64,000 nt of DNA from Sporosarcina sp. FSL K6-1522 (GCF_038622445.1 NZ_CP152019.1:2702501-2766500); one strand, 5' to 3'; positions 44,344 through 54,330 are shown, numbered from the stretch's first letter. Notes: generated from the letters alone by a model not told the origin. Made by a program: numbers and translations.

Positions 44344-44507
44344 ATGGCTGATTTTTAACTGGTGTTTTATTAATAGCTTTATTAGCATCATCGATTTTAT
44401 TGTTATTTCCGAAAGATGCTGAAGAGAACTTACTTGTACTTGTTAAGCTTGCGATGGGTATTTGGATAATCCGCTCGCTCTTGACACTTTTTGGTCATAG
44501 CTTGTAA
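44344..44507 (+). pseudogene. spoIIIAF: stub of spoIIIAF with one-base frameshift
   Basis: The interval holds GAGGTGAGGG, an ATG at 44344, then GCT GAT TTT TAA. Adding one T to the five-T run at 44352-44356 opens a frame of 54 residues: MADFLTGVLLIALLASSILL, then LFPKDAEENLLVLVKLAMG and IIRSLLTLFGHSL, ending at TAA 44505-44507. This has two membrane helices joined by a short loop with a proline, as in the first 55 residues of SpoIIIAF, and it sits exactly between AE and AG. The soluble C-terminal 150 residues of SpoIIIAF are not found anywhere. Confidence 0.65.
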
Positions 44508-44577
44508 CGAAGAAGCATAAAATGAATCATTGATGACAGGTTACATAGCCGGCTCAATGAACGGAAATGGTGATGAT

Positions 44578-45000
44578 ATGCAAAAACCTGCAAGGAAAAT
44601 TCATATGATCCTCCTCGGGACGATTATTATCCTTGTCATCATTTTCATCAATTCCAGTCTCGGCGGAATCGGAGGGGAGAAGGGGAAAAAGGAGGAGAGT
44701 CAACAATTTGCAGCACTAGAAGAGGCACTCATGAAAATTGAAGGAGTCGGGGAAGTTTCCTTGTACTTCCATTATGACAGTGGGGAAACCGTTAGTCCGC
44801 TATCTGATTACTTTTCCTTGTCCTCTGGGGCAGAAAAAAAAGGTGGCTTGATAGGTGTTCTGTTAATCGCAGAAGGTGCGGAAGATTATGCGATTCGAAA
44901 TGAACTTTCGAGAATTTTGTCCTCTGTGCTCCAGTTGCCCGAACACCGAGTTGTTATCGTTGAAATGAAGAAAAGGGGGAATATGAATGAGAACGAATAA
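44578..45000 (+). CDS. spoIIIAG: stage III sporulation protein AG, short form
   Basis: 140 residues from ATG 44578 (GGTGAT upstream); the frame stays open back to 44530. One membrane span (MILLGTIIILVIIFINSSL), then the ring-building domain: ALMKIEGVGEVSLYFHYD, GGLIGVLLIAEGAEDYAIRNELSRILSSVLQLPEHRVVIVEM. The B. subtilis protein has 229 residues; the linker before and the insertion inside the ring domain are shortened here. Forms the ring of the feeding channel in the intermembrane space. Confidence 0.85.
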   Translation: MQKPARKIHMILLGTIIILVIIFINSSLGGIGGEKGKKEESQQFAALEEALMKIEGVGEVSLYFHYDSGETVSPLSDYFSLSSGAEKKGGLIGVLLIAEGAEDYAIRNELSRILSSVLQLPEHRVVIVEMKKRGNMNENE

Positions 45001-45535
45001 ACGAACAGTATGGTTTTTGACATTACTCAGTCTTGTAGCTGTTATTTCCATCTATTATGTAAAGGAAAAAGTACCAATGCCGTTTGATGGAATTACGATT
45101 TTTAGCGATAAGACAACCGATTCCACGACATTGACAGAGAAAACACCGACCGATAAAACTGCGCCGGTCTTTGCGGAAGCTTATATATTTGAGGATATGC
45201 GCATGGAGGTTCGCAATGAGCGCAGTAAAATGACTGAACAGTTGACCGCTAAAATGACTTCCGATGATTACACAGCAGAGGAGAAGAATGCGGCATTCGA
45301 TGAGATGGCGCAGCTTACCAAACAAACTTCTAACGAAGCACTTATGGAAATGCAAATAAAAGCATTTGGTTATCCAGAGGCATTTGTGCGGACAGAGGAT
45401 GGGGTCGTAAAAGTGACTGTACTTTCTACTGAGGGACAATCACCAAAAATGGCAGCCGAAATTATACAATATGTAAAAACGAGCTGGGAAGATGCTGGGA
45501 AAGTGGAAGTTAGCTTCACGGGCGATGCAAAATAA
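44987..45535 (+). CDS. spoIIIAH: stage III sporulation protein AH
   Basis: 182 residues overlapping spoIIIAG by 14 bases, with AAAGGGGG upstream. One N-terminal membrane span (residues 8-24), a linker rich in Thr/Lys/Asp and a C-terminal YscJ/FliF-like domain with QLTKQTSNEALMEMQIKAFGYPEAFVR and VKVTVLSTEGQSPKMAAEIIQYV. It would pair with forespore SpoIIQ across the septum. Confidence 0.9.
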   Translation: MRTNKRTVWFLTLLSLVAVISIYYVKEKVPMPFDGITIFSDKTTDSTTLTEKTPTDKTAPVFAEAYIFEDMRMEVRNERSKMTEQLTAKMTSDDYTAEEKNAAFDEMAQLTKQTSNEALMEMQIKAFGYPEAFVRTEDGVVKVTVLSTEGQSPKMAAEIIQYVKTSWEDAGKVEVSFTGDAK

Positions 45536-45606
45536 CAGTGCCAGATGTTAGAGTCTAGACATCGATACCGGTTGAAAAGTAAAAAAATCATACTTTCATC
45601 ACATTC

Positions 45607-45645
45607 AAAAACAAAGACCTAAGATAGGGTCTTTGTTTTATTTTT
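45607..45645 (+). terminator. terminator of the spoIIIA operon
   Basis: AAAACAAAGACC pairs with GGTCTTTGTTTT (45628-45639), T-rich tail. Confidence 0.85.
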
Positions 45646-45749
45646 CAGCAATATTTATGCGAAATCAGCATTATCTATTTCAATATGACTGAAAAACGTC
45701 TAAGATAGAATAGTGCGCAAATATTATTATGTAGTTAGGAGAATTAATT

Positions 45750-46253
45750 ATGTTGAAAATTCAAGAAATAAGAGAAATTATTAAGTTGATTGACCAATCT
45801 TCAATTGAAAAATTTACATTTGAATCAGACGGTGCAAAAATTAAATTAGAAAAAAGAAGCGGTCAGCAAGCTGCTGTAGTTGCTGTACCGGAAGCTACAC
45901 CTGTTGTGCAACAAGACGTAATTGTAGCACCTCAGCCAAAAGTAGAAGCAGTTCAAGTTGTACAACAAGAAGAGCCACAAGCAGTTGTAGCGGAAGCACT
46001 TGAGGATTCATCCCTACATAAAGTGACGTCACCGATGGTCGGAACATTCTATTCGGCCCCTTCACCAGATGAGGCAGCATACGTACAAAATGGGGATAAA
46101 GTGAAAGCGGATTCAATCGTATGTATCGTCGAAGCAATGAAACTGTTCAACGAAATTGAAGCGGAAGTTTCAGGGGAGATTGTAGAAGTGCTTGTAAAAG
46201 ACGGACAACTCGTTGAATACGGACAACCACTCTTCCTTGTAAAAGCAAACTAA
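45750..46253 (+). CDS. accB: acetyl-CoA carboxylase biotin carboxyl carrier protein
   Basis: 167 residues. Helical N-terminus (MLKIQEIREIIKLIDQSSIEKF), a Gln/Val/Ala/Pro-rich linker (about 35-85) and the biotinyl domain with Lys131 in IVEAMKLFNEIEAE. AGGAGA precedes the ATG. Operon accB-accC-asp23, as in B. subtilis. Confidence 0.96.
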   Translation: MLKIQEIREIIKLIDQSSIEKFTFESDGAKIKLEKRSGQQAAVVAVPEATPVVQQDVIVAPQPKVEAVQVVQQEEPQAVVAEALEDSSLHKVTSPMVGTFYSAPSPDEAAYVQNGDKVKADSIVCIVEAMKLFNEIEAEVSGEIVEVLVKDGQLVEYGQPLFLVKAN

Positions 46254-46266
46254 GGAGGACTGACAG

Positions 46267-47613
46267 ATGAAAAAAGTATTGATTGCCAATCGCGGTGAAA
46301 TTGCAGTACGTATCATCCGTGCGTGTAAAGAGCTTGGTTTGAAAACGGTAGCGGTTTATTCAGAGGCGGATCGAGAGGCGCTTCATGTTGAATTGGCTGA
46401 TGAAGCATACTGTATCGGACCGAAATTATCGAAAGATAGTTACCTCAACTTCTCAAATATCATTAGTGTTGCAAAAATGACTGGTTGCGACGGAATTCAC
46501 CCAGGATATGGCTTCCTAGCAGAGAATGCGAGCTTTGCAGAGCTTTGTGAAGAAGTAAATATCGAATTTATCGGGCCGACAGCGGATTCGATTTCACGAA
46601 TGGGAACGAAGGATGTTGCCCGTGAAACGATGAGACAAGCTGGCGTACCAATCGTTCCAGGTTCAGATGGCATTGTTGCAGATGAGCAAGAAGCATTGCG
46701 CGTCGCAGGTGAAATCGGATTCCCGGTTATTATCAAAGCAACAGCAGGTGGCGGCGGTAAAGGGATTCGTGTTGCGAGAGATGAAGAGGATCTTGTAAAG
46801 GGCATCAATATTACGCAAAAAGAAGCTGCGGCAGCTTTTGGTAATCCTGGTGTCTACCTGGAGAAATATATTGAAGTGTTCCGCCACGTTGAGGTACAAG
46901 TACTCGCTGACAAGCATGGCCATACGATTCATCTAGGAGAGCGTGATTGCTCAATCCAGCGCAGAATGCAAAAACTTGTGGAAGAAGCGCCATCACCGGC
47001 GTTGACACCTGAATTGCGTGCTGCAATGGGGGAAGCAGCGGTAAAAGCAGCGCAATCCGTGAACTATCGCGGTGCAGGTACGGTCGAATTCATTTTCGAT
47101 CATATCAACCAACAGTTCTATTTTATGGAAATGAATACACGTATTCAAGTTGAACATACCATTACTGAAATGATTACGGGAATCGATTTAGTCCAACAGC
47201 AATTGAAAATAGCGACTGGTGAAAAATTGGCTTATCGCCAAGAAGATATCCAGCTTAACGGTTGGGCGATTGAGTGCCGTATTAATGCAGAGAACCCTGC
47301 TAAGAACTTTATGCCGTCACCAGGAAAAGTAGCGGTCTACATGCCACCAGGTGGTTTTGGCGTTCGAGTGGATTCGGCGATGTATGCAGGTTATTCGATT
47401 CCACCATTTTACGATTCAATGGTGGCAAAACTCATTGTTCATGCGGATACACGGGAAGAGGCAGTCGCTCGGATGAGACGTGCACTCGATGAGTTTATGA
47501 TTGAGGGCGTTGATACGACGATTCCTTTCCATTTAAATTTAATGGATCATGACGTGTTTAAATCAGGGGATTTTGATACAAAATTCCTAGAAAGATACAC
47601 GGTAATGGACTAA
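46267..47613 (+). CDS. accC: acetyl-CoA carboxylase biotin carboxylase subunit
   Basis: ATP-dependent carboxylation of biotin on AccB, first step of fatty acid synthesis. 448 residues. [44 protein letters not shown] (ATP-grasp loop), [19 protein letters not shown] and [16 protein letters not shown] (metal and base residues). AAGGAGG precedes the ATG. Confidence 0.98.
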   Translation: MKKVLIANRGEIAVRIIRACKELGLKTVAVYSEADREALHVELADEAYCIGPKLSKDSYLNFSNIISVAKMTGCDGIHPGYGFLAENASFAELCEEVNIEFIGPTADSISRMGTKDVARETMRQAGVPIVPGSDGIVADEQEALRVAGEIGFPVIIKATAGGGGKGIRVARDEEDLVKGINITQKEAAAAFGNPGVYLEKYIEVFRHVEVQVLADKHGHTIHLGERDCSIQRRMQKLVEEAPSPALTPELRAAMGEAAVKAAQSVNYRGAGTVEFIFDHINQQFYFMEMNTRIQVEHTITEMITGIDLVQQQLKIATGEKLAYRQEDIQLNGWAIECRINAENPAKNFMPSPGKVAVYMPPGGFGVRVDSAMYAGYSIPPFYDSMVAKLIVHADTREEAVARMRRALDEFMIEGVDTTIPFHLNLMDHDVFKSGDFDTKFLERYTVMD

Positions 47614-47631
47614 CGGAGAGGGGACATTGGA

Positions 47632-48033
47632 ATGGCTGATAAGACAATTCCTTCATTTGTCGGAATGGCTCCGTCGGGAGATGTCGAGCTCGGGCGTGTT
47701 CAGCTTGCTCCTGAAGTACTCGAAGTAATTATTGGCATTGCGACGACAGAAGTAGAAGGTGTCGCCAATACTCGTGGGAACTTTGCCACGGGTGTCGCGG
47801 AGAAGTTTGGGAAAGTCGTTCACGGTAAGGGCGTTAAAACAGAATGGTCCGAAGAAGGTTTAACGATTGATGTCTATTGCGTCGTAGAGTACGGTCACTC
47901 CGTACCGAGCGTTGCGTTAGAAATTCAAAAACAAGTTCGTCATGCGGTATATCACATGACTTCGCTCGAAACGAAAGAAGTAAATGTGCATATTACTGGC
48001 ATTCAATTTGAAGCAAGCGCAGAAACTGAATAA
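47632..48033 (+). CDS. yqhY: Asp23/Gls24 family envelope stress protein (YqhY)
   Basis: 133 residues with AGAGGGG upstream. Family blocks: GRVQLAPEVLEVIIGIATTEVEGVAN and VEYGHSVPSVALEIQKQVRHAVYHMT, ending in VNVHITGIQF. In B. subtilis YqhY is encoded with accBC and is linked to control of acetyl-CoA carboxylase activity; the conserved position supports the same link. Confidence 0.92.
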   Translation: MADKTIPSFVGMAPSGDVELGRVQLAPEVLEVIIGIATTEVEGVANTRGNFATGVAEKFGKVVHGKGVKTEWSEEGLTIDVYCVVEYGHSVPSVALEIQKQVRHAVYHMTSLETKEVNVHITGIQFEASAETE

Positions 48034-48036
48034 ACT

Positions 48037-48067
48037 GAAAAGCATCGTCCTTAGGATGATGCTTTTC
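48037..48067 (+). terminator. terminator after yqhY
   Basis: GAAAAGCATCGTCC (48037-48050) pairs with GGATGATGCTTTTC (48054-48067). The loop is only three bases and the T-tract is inside the stem. Confidence 0.6.
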
Positions 48068-48239
48068 AACTTGTTTTAGCAGAAATTCTGTAGAAAATCA
48101 TGATGTCGTTTTGTGAGAGACAGATTTGGGAGAGATTTTTATCTCTAGAGGAAGCAATCGGACATTGTGTGACTGTATTTTGGTTCCTTAAATGTGCTAT
48201 GATAGAGCTTTAGATAGACAGTAGTGGAGGAGACCATTT

Positions 48240-48620
48240 ATGAAACGAAGAGAAGCACGGGAAAAAGCGGTTCAAACCCTTTTCCAGCTTGATAATACGG
48301 AATTGACCGTAGATGAAGCAATTGCCTATATTACAGAAGGCACTGTGAATGCTTTCTATGAAAACCTTGTTCGGGGCACAGTGGAGAATAGCCAAATCAT
48401 TGACGAAACACTGGTTGGCAAGTTAGAGCATTGGTCATTAGACCGTCTGCCCAAAATTGAGCGTACAGTTTTACGACTTGCGGTCTACGAATTGTTATTT
48501 AATGAGGACGTGCCACACCGAGTTATTCTCAATGAAGCAATCGAATTATGTAAAACATTCGGCGATGAAAAATCAGGACGATTTGTCAATGGTGTATTGT
48601 CGAAATTTGAGGAGAAATAA
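48240..48620 (+). CDS. nusB: transcription antitermination factor NusB
   Basis: 126 residues, all-helical RNA-binding protein that joins NusE at boxA in rRNA leaders. MKRREAREKAVQTLFQLD is the arginine-rich N-terminus; LDRLPKIERTVLRLAVYELLF and VILNEAIELCKTFGDEKSGRFVNGVLSK complete the family signature. GGAGGAG precedes the ATG. Confidence 0.95.
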   Translation: MKRREAREKAVQTLFQLDNTELTVDEAIAYITEGTVNAFYENLVRGTVENSQIIDETLVGKLEHWSLDRLPKIERTVLRLAVYELLFNEDVPHRVILNEAIELCKTFGDEKSGRFVNGVLSKFEEK

Positions 48621-48644
48621 CCAAAATCGTTTGGAGGAAACAAC

Positions 48645-49514
48645 ATGACTGGACAATTAATTGATGGAATTGCAATTGGAAAAGAAATCAGAGAAGAGAT
48701 CAAAGAACGGGTTGGCGTACTTGTTGACAAAGGATGTAAACCAGGACTTGCGGTTATTCTTGTCGGCGATAATTCGGCTTCACGTACATATGTGAAAAAC
48801 AAACAAAAATCGAGCGTAGAAGCAGGCATGAAATCAGAACTTATCGAACTGCCAGATACAGTAACGGAAGCAGAGTTACTCGAACAGGTTACCAGATTGA
48901 ACAATGATGACTCTATCCACGGGATTCTTGTTCAACTCCCATTGCCAAAACATATCGATGAGAACCTCGTCATTCGTGCTATCAACCCAGCTAAAGATGT
49001 AGATGGATTTCATCCTGAGAACGTTGGAAAAATGATTATCGGTCAACGTTCATTTTTGTCATGTACACCGTATGGCATCATCAAGCTACTTGAGCGGACG
49101 GGTACGGAGATTAAAGGCAAGCATGCGGTAATTGTTGGACGCAGTAATATTGTTGGGAAACCAATGGGACAATTGTTACTACAACGTGATGCAACAGTTA
49201 CGTATTGCCATTCAAAAACAGAGGATTTAGCTGCTTTTACAAAACAAGCTGATATTTTAATCGTTGCAATTGGACAAACGAAGTTCATCTCGGGTGAGCA
49301 TATTAAACCAGGTGCAGTCGTTATCGATGTAGGCATGAACCGTGATGAAAATGGAAAGCTGTGCGGGGATGTTGATTTTGCATCAGCTAAAGAAGTCGCC
49401 TCTGCAATCACACCAGTTCCAGGTGGAGTAGGTCCGATGACCATTACAATGTTGTTGAAAAACACATTGCATAGTGCGGAAACAGCATGCGCAGAAGGAA
49501 AATGCTCACAATAA
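48645..49514 (+). CDS. folD: bifunctional methylene-THF dehydrogenase / methenyl-THF cyclohydrolase
   Basis: 289 residues. Substrate residues in [12 protein letters not shown] (Tyr/Lys pair) and [26 protein letters not shown]; Rossmann loop [14 protein letters not shown]-terminal [15 protein letters not shown]. Interconverts methylene-, methenyl- and 10-formyl-THF. It follows nusB by 24 bases. It would use the methylene-THF made by the glycine cleavage system. Confidence 0.97.
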   Translation: MTGQLIDGIAIGKEIREEIKERVGVLVDKGCKPGLAVILVGDNSASRTYVKNKQKSSVEAGMKSELIELPDTVTEAELLEQVTRLNNDDSIHGILVQLPLPKHIDENLVIRAINPAKDVDGFHPENVGKMIIGQRSFLSCTPYGIIKLLERTGTEIKGKHAVIVGRSNIVGKPMGQLLLQRDATVTYCHSKTEDLAAFTKQADILIVAIGQTKFISGEHIKPGAVVIDVGMNRDENGKLCGDVDFASAKEVASAITPVPGGVGPMTITMLLKNTLHSAETACAEGKCSQ

Positions 49515-49593
49515 CACCCGTTGAACAAGGAATAAAAAGCAAACTTCGCCACCTATAGGGGGAGTCTTTTGCTGAATGAAGATAAAATACCGG

Positions 49594-49632
49594 ACGAACG
49601 CTGTTTTCCATCGGAAAGACAGCGTTTCTATA
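49594..49632 (+). terminator. probable terminator of folD
   Basis: AACGCTGTTTTCC and GGAAAGACAGCGTT form a 13-base stem with one bulge around ATC, followed by a few Ts. A weaker imperfect repeat (AAGCAAACTTCGCC with GGGGAGTCTTTTGCT) lies just before, at 49538-49575. Confidence 0.5.
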
Positions 49633-49657
49633 CGTTAGGAGTCTGGAGGTAGGACTG

Positions 49658-51013
49658 TTGGTCGAAAACCCTTATTTGTCTGTACAGGCATTAACGAAAT
49701 ATATCAAACGGAAATTCGATGCAGATCCTCATTTACGCAATGTCTTCGTTAAAGGGGAACTCTCGAATGTAAAAAGCCATCCAAGTGGTCATATTTATTT
49801 CACGTTAAAAGATGATAAAAGCCGGATTCAGTCAGCGATGTTTCGTTCAAGTGCATCACAGTTGAAATTCAGACCCGAAAATGGCATGAACGTGCTCATT
49901 ACGGGAGATGTGACCGTATATGAGACGAGCGGGAATTATCAACTATACGCGCAATCGATGCAGCCAGATGGCATTGGCGCGCTCTATTTGGCGTTTGAAC
50001 AATTAAAAAACAGTCTTGAAAAAGAAGGATTGTTCGATAGTCGTTGGAAAAGTCCGTTGCCAGTATACCCGAACAAAATTGGTGTCGTGACGGCACAGTC
50101 GGGTGCAGCCATTCAGGATATTTGTTCAACAATTGCAAGGCGTTACCCGCTTGCGGAAATTTTATTATTCCCTGCAATCGTGCAAGGGCCACAAGCAGCC
50201 CCATCTATCGTTAAAGCGATTGAACAAGCGGGAGGAGATAGCTCAATCGATGTTCTCATCGTTGGTCGTGGTGGTGGTTCCATTGAGGATTTATGGGCAT
50301 TTAACGAAGAATCGGTTGCACGTGCGATTTTCTCTTGCCGCATTCCGATTATTAGTGCAGTTGGACATGAAACAGATACAACGATTGCAGATTTTGTCTC
50401 AGATAGAAGAGCGCCGACCCCAACAGCAGCCGCTGAAATGGCTGTTCCGGCTCGCGACGAACTGTTTGAAAAAGTAGTCGATCGCAAGCGAGCGTTATAC
50501 AGCTCCTTATCCAATCAAATCAAACAGGAACGAAAACGTTTAAGTATTCTTCAAACGTCTTATCCCCTGCAATTTCCAGAACGTTTATATCGCCCGTTTA
50601 CGGAAAGATTGGTTGGACTAGAAGGTAGACTAATGCGAAGTGGGCAAGAGGTAACCGGACATCGAACGATGGAACTCCAAAGATTGCGGAGTATGCTTGC
50701 TTCATTTGCACCAGATCAGCGAATTCAGGAAGGTTATCGAACCACATCAGCACTCACAGAACGTTTGACAAGGGCAGTGCAACAAGATGTGCGCATCCGC
50801 AGTGATCGCTTTCATGCCTCGATTCGAATGCTCCAAGCACTCAATCCACTCAATGTGATGGAACGTGGTTATTCAATCGTTTATCAGAACAATGAAGTTG
50901 CTAATTCAGTTAAAATGATGGAGATTGGGTCTCCCATTCAGATTCGTTTGCAGGATGGGACAGCAGAGGCTACGGTTCAATCGATTACAATTACTGATGG
51001 GGAGGAAAGTTAA
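49658..51013 (+). CDS. xseA: exodeoxyribonuclease VII large subunit
   Basis: 451 residues from a TTG with GGAGG eight bases upstream. N-terminal OB fold (VKGELSNVKSHPSGHIYFTLKDD), catalytic core with GVVTAQSGAAIQDI, IVGRGGGSIEDLWAFN and SAVGHETDTTIADFVSDRRAPTPTAAAE, then a long coiled coil and the small-subunit binding C-terminus. Processive degradation of single-stranded DNA. Confidence 0.95.
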   Translation: MVENPYLSVQALTKYIKRKFDADPHLRNVFVKGELSNVKSHPSGHIYFTLKDDKSRIQSAMFRSSASQLKFRPENGMNVLITGDVTVYETSGNYQLYAQSMQPDGIGALYLAFEQLKNSLEKEGLFDSRWKSPLPVYPNKIGVVTAQSGAAIQDICSTIARRYPLAEILLFPAIVQGPQAAPSIVKAIEQAGGDSSIDVLIVGRGGGSIEDLWAFNEESVARAIFSCRIPIISAVGHETDTTIADFVSDRRAPTPTAAAEMAVPARDELFEKVVDRKRALYSSLSNQIKQERKRLSILQTSYPLQFPERLYRPFTERLVGLEGRLMRSGQEVTGHRTMELQRLRSMLASFAPDQRIQEGYRTTSALTERLTRAVQQDVRIRSDRFHASIRMLQALNPLNVMERGYSIVYQNNEVANSVKMMEIGSPIQIRLQDGTAEATVQSITITDGEES

Positions 51014-51256
51014 TTGGAAAAAGAGCCAATCCGCTTTGAAGAAGCGATGTTGAAATTAGAGGAAGTTGTTCAGAAGCTTGAAACAGGTGATGTACCGCTT
51101 GAAGATGCCATTACGTTATATAAAAAAGGAATGGAGTTATCTTCTTATTGTCATGGGAAATTACAGGATGCAGAAAAGCAGTTAATTTCCATCATTGATG
51201 GCAATGGTAATACTTCGCCGTTCGATCCAACAAAAGGTGCAGATTCACATGCATAA
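51014..51256 (+). CDS. xseB: exodeoxyribonuclease VII small subunit
   Basis: 80 residues starting at a TTG directly after the xseA stop, with GGGGAGG in the end of xseA. FEEAMLKLEEVVQKLETGDVPLEDAITLYKKGMEL is the family core (two-helix hairpin binding the XseA coiled coil). Confidence 0.95.
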   Translation: MEKEPIRFEEAMLKLEEVVQKLETGDVPLEDAITLYKKGMELSSYCHGKLQDAEKQLISIIDGNGNTSPFDPTKGADSHA

Positions 51257-52133
51257 ACAATTACAGCAGTTTATCTCAGAAAAGCTTCCTGCTATCGATG
51301 ACAAGTTGCAAGATTTGTTGGCTACCGCCAATGTGCCTGAAACTTTGAAAGACGCTATGACCTATTCACTCAATGCTGGTGGAAAACGTATCCGTCCATT
51401 GCTCGTCCTTGCAGCGATTGAAGACTTAGGGAGCGAGTCAGAAGATGCATTAACAGTTGCTTGTGCTGTTGAACTAATTCATACATATTCCTTAATTCAT
51501 GATGATTTGCCATGTATGGATGATGATGACTACAGACGTGGAAAATTGACAAATCACAAAGTATTTGGAGAAGCAGTAGCCGTTCTTGCGGGTGATGCGA
51601 TGCAAGCACTTGCATTTGAGTGTTTAACGACGCTTCAAAATACTTCAGCAAAAGATGCATTACATATCATTCAAACCCTGTCGAAAGCTGCGGGAGCACA
51701 AGGAATGGTAGGTGGACAAATTCTAGATATTGAGGGAGAAACAAAGCGTTTATCTTTACTAGAGCTAGAAAACGTCCATGTCAATAAGACAGGTGCATTG
51801 CTGTCATTTTGCATTGAGGCGGGTGGCATTTTAGCAGGCGTTTCGCAGGAAAAAACAACGGATTTAAAGGCGTTTGCATGGAATATCGGACTTGCATTCC
51901 AAATAAAAGACGATATTTTGGACATTACGTCTACAACGGAAGAGCTAGGCAAGACCGCGGGGAGCGATACAATGAGCGACAAGTCAACGTACCCATCGTT
52001 ACTAGGCCTTGAAGGCGCAAAACAGCGACTGGCAGAGCATCATCGTTTGGCGAAAGAATCATTGATGTTTCTGGAAACAGAACAGTCGTTACTCGGTTTG
52101 TTTGCGGATTATATTGTAGAAAGAACGTCGTGA
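51249..52133 (+). CDS. ispA: farnesyl/geranyl diphosphate synthase
   Basis: 294 residues. The ATG at 51249 overlaps the xseB stop by eight bases. First aspartate-rich motif DDLPCMDDDDYRRGKLTNH, second FQIKDDILDITSTTEELGKT; GGKRIRPLLVLAA binds the diphosphate. Condenses DMAPP and IPP to FPP, feeding undecaprenyl and quinone synthesis. Next in order is dxs, the entry enzyme of the same pathway. Confidence 0.94.
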   Translation: MHKQLQQFISEKLPAIDDKLQDLLATANVPETLKDAMTYSLNAGGKRIRPLLVLAAIEDLGSESEDALTVACAVELIHTYSLIHDDLPCMDDDDYRRGKLTNHKVFGEAVAVLAGDAMQALAFECLTTLQNTSAKDALHIIQTLSKAAGAQGMVGGQILDIEGETKRLSLLELENVHVNKTGALLSFCIEAGGILAGVSQEKTTDLKAFAWNIGLAFQIKDDILDITSTTEELGKTAGSDTMSDKSTYPSLLGLEGAKQRLAEHHRLAKESLMFLETEQSLLGLFADYIVERTS

Positions 52134-52220
52134 AGGGAACGTAATTGTTGTACTGGTCGTCCTTCTTGCTATAATGAATTAAGCGCAAATATAACTCGAT
52201 TCGGCAGAAGTCCAAATCTT

Positions 52221-52389
52221 CGCTGAATCAAGTTAAGCTTCCGGCAGACGTCAGTTACAAATTTTGAAGGAAGTTTGGGAAGGCAGTCTAAGTGTGCGAT
52301 GTTCTGTCGCAACGGATACATGTCCTATAAAGAAGGGGTAGACCTCCAGCGAAACTCAAAATTCGGACGCAATTACGCCGAGGCGTAAT
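52221..52389 (+). repeat. dispersed repeat family 2, copy a
   Basis: About 169 bases between ispA and dxs. Blocks: CGCTGAATCAAG, CTTCCGGCAGACGTCA, GGCAGTCTAAGTGTGCGATG, TCGCAACGG, and a terminal palindrome ATTACGCCGAGGCGTAAT. The same blocks in the same order are found at 58795-59023. No ORF of note lies inside it. It separates ispA from dxs, which would otherwise be adjacent. Confidence 0.8.
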
Positions 52390-52425
52390 CGACCCGTGGC
52401 AATCAATTTATGAAGGTGTGTGATA

Positions 52426-54330
52426 TTGGTGGATCTTAATGAAATTACTAGTCCATCTTTTATTAAAAAGCTCGACAAGGAACAAATGACCGAGCTTGCT
52501 GAAGAAATTCGGAAGTTTTTGATTGAAAATTTATCGGTGACCGGGGGCCATATTGGACCTAATCTTGGCGTAGTTGAACTGACAATTGCGCTTCACCGAT
52601 TGTTCAATAGCCCGAAGGATAAGATTCTTTGGGATGTTGGGCATCAGGCGTATGTCCATAAAATTCTTACTGGACGCGCAGGTGATTTCCATTCGCTCAG
52701 ACAATACAAAGGCTTATGCGGATTCCCTAAAATGAATGAAAGTGAGCATGATGTCTGGGAAACTGGTCATAGCTCGACTTCACTGTCGGCGGCGATGGGA
52801 ATGGCAGCAGCCCGTGATGTAAAAGGCGATTCGAATTATGTAATTCCAGTCATCGGTGACGGTGCGCTTACAGGTGGTATGGCTCTTGAAGCACTCAATC
52901 ATATCGGTCACGAAAAAACGAATATGATTGTGATTTTGAATGACAATGAAATGTCGATTGCTCCAAACGTTGGTGCGCTTCATACGGTTCTCGGGAAACT
53001 GAGAACAGCTGGTAAATATAATACAGCCAAAGATGAACTTGAATATATTTTGAGAAAAATACCTGCTGTCGGAGGCAAAGTCGCCGCTGCTGCAGAACGT
53101 GTCAAAGATAGTTTGAAATATCTTCTTGTTTCAGGGGTCTTTTTCGAAGAGCTTGGCTTTACGTATCTAGGACCAATCGATGGGCATGATTTTGCAGACT
53201 TAGAACGTAGTATTCAATATGCGAAGAAGGTAGACGGACCTGTCCTTCTCCATGTTATTACGAAAAAAGGTAAAGGCTATCGACCTGCTGAGGATGACAA
53301 AATTGGTACATGGCATGGGACGGGGCCTTATAAAATTGAGACGGGTGATTTTGTCAAATCAACATCTGTTGCGCCATCATGGAGTGGACTTGTTGCGGAG
53401 ACTGTTCGTAACATCGCTCGTGAAGACCGCCGTATTGTTGCCATTACGCCAGCTATGCCTGTCGGCTCGAAGCTTGAATCGTTTGCGAAGGAGTTCCCAG
53501 ATCGTTTCTTCGATGTTGGAATCGCCGAACAGCATGCGACAACAATGGCAGCAGGACTTGCAACACAGCAGATGAAACCGTTTCTTGCGATCTATTCAAC
53601 ATTCCTTCAACGTGCATATGATCAGGTTCTCCATGATATTGCGCGTCAAAACTTAAACGTTTTCATCGGTATTGATCGTTCGGGGCTTGTTGGAGCAGAT
53701 GGTGAAACACATCAAGGTGTCTTTGATATTGCTTTTTTACGTCACATGCCAAACCTCGTCATTATGATGCCAAAAGATGAGAACGAAGGACAGCATATGG
53801 TGAAGACTGCGATAGATTACGATGGTGGTCCAATCGCACTACGCTACCCGAGAGGGAATGGCTTAGGCGTGCTGATGGATGAAACATTGACTCCAATACC
53901 GATTGGTTCATGGGAAGTGCTTCGTGAAGGAACAGATGCAGCGATTCTGACATTTGGCACGACAATTCCAATGGCGTTTGAAGCAGCGGCGGCACTGGCT
54001 GAAAAAGGTATTCAAGTGAAAGTGATTAATGCACGCTTTATCAAACCATTAGATACCAAAATGTTGGATGATCTTTTTGCGACAAAAATGCCGATTATGA
54101 CCGTAGAGGAAGCTGTTTTAGCGGGTGGTTTTGGAAGCGCGGTTATCGAATATGCCCATGATACAGCCAAGACAGCTGTGCCGATCCGTAGAATGGGTAT
54201 TCCAGATCATTTTATCGAACATGGTAATGTGGACCAACTACTTGCTGAAATTGGCATGACAGCTGGTCATCTTGCTGATAATCTTGGGGCGTTCGTTAAC
54301 GAACAAAGAGCGGAAAGGGAACGTGTATGA
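52426..54330 (+). CDS. dxs: 1-deoxy-D-xylulose-5-phosphate synthase
   Basis: First enzyme of the MEP pathway: pyruvate and glyceraldehyde 3-phosphate to DXP with TPP. 634 residues from a TTG at 52426 with GAAGGTG upstream; GTG codons at 52420 and 52429 are other choices. TPP motif [42 protein letters not shown] [12 protein letters not shown]; transketolase core [17 protein letters not shown] and [15 protein letters not shown]. All blocks intact. Confidence 0.96.
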   Translation: MVDLNEITSPSFIKKLDKEQMTELAEEIRKFLIENLSVTGGHIGPNLGVVELTIALHRLFNSPKDKILWDVGHQAYVHKILTGRAGDFHSLRQYKGLCGFPKMNESEHDVWETGHSSTSLSAAMGMAAARDVKGDSNYVIPVIGDGALTGGMALEALNHIGHEKTNMIVILNDNEMSIAPNVGALHTVLGKLRTAGKYNTAKDELEYILRKIPAVGGKVAAAAERVKDSLKYLLVSGVFFEELGFTYLGPIDGHDFADLERSIQYAKKVDGPVLLHVITKKGKGYRPAEDDKIGTWHGTGPYKIETGDFVKSTSVAPSWSGLVAETVRNIAREDRRIVAITPAMPVGSKLESFAKEFPDRFFDVGIAEQHATTMAAGLATQQMKPFLAIYSTFLQRAYDQVLHDIARQNLNVFIGIDRSGLVGADGETHQGVFDIAFLRHMPNLVIMMPKDENEGQHMVKTAIDYDGGPIALRYPRGNGLGVLMDETLTPIPIGSWEVLREGTDAAILTFGTTIPMAFEAAAALAEKGIQVKVINARFIKPLDTKMLDDLFATKMPIMTVEEAVLAGGFGSAVIEYAHDTAKTAVPIRRMGIPDHFIEHGNVDQLLAEIGMTAGHLADNLGAFVNEQRAERERV

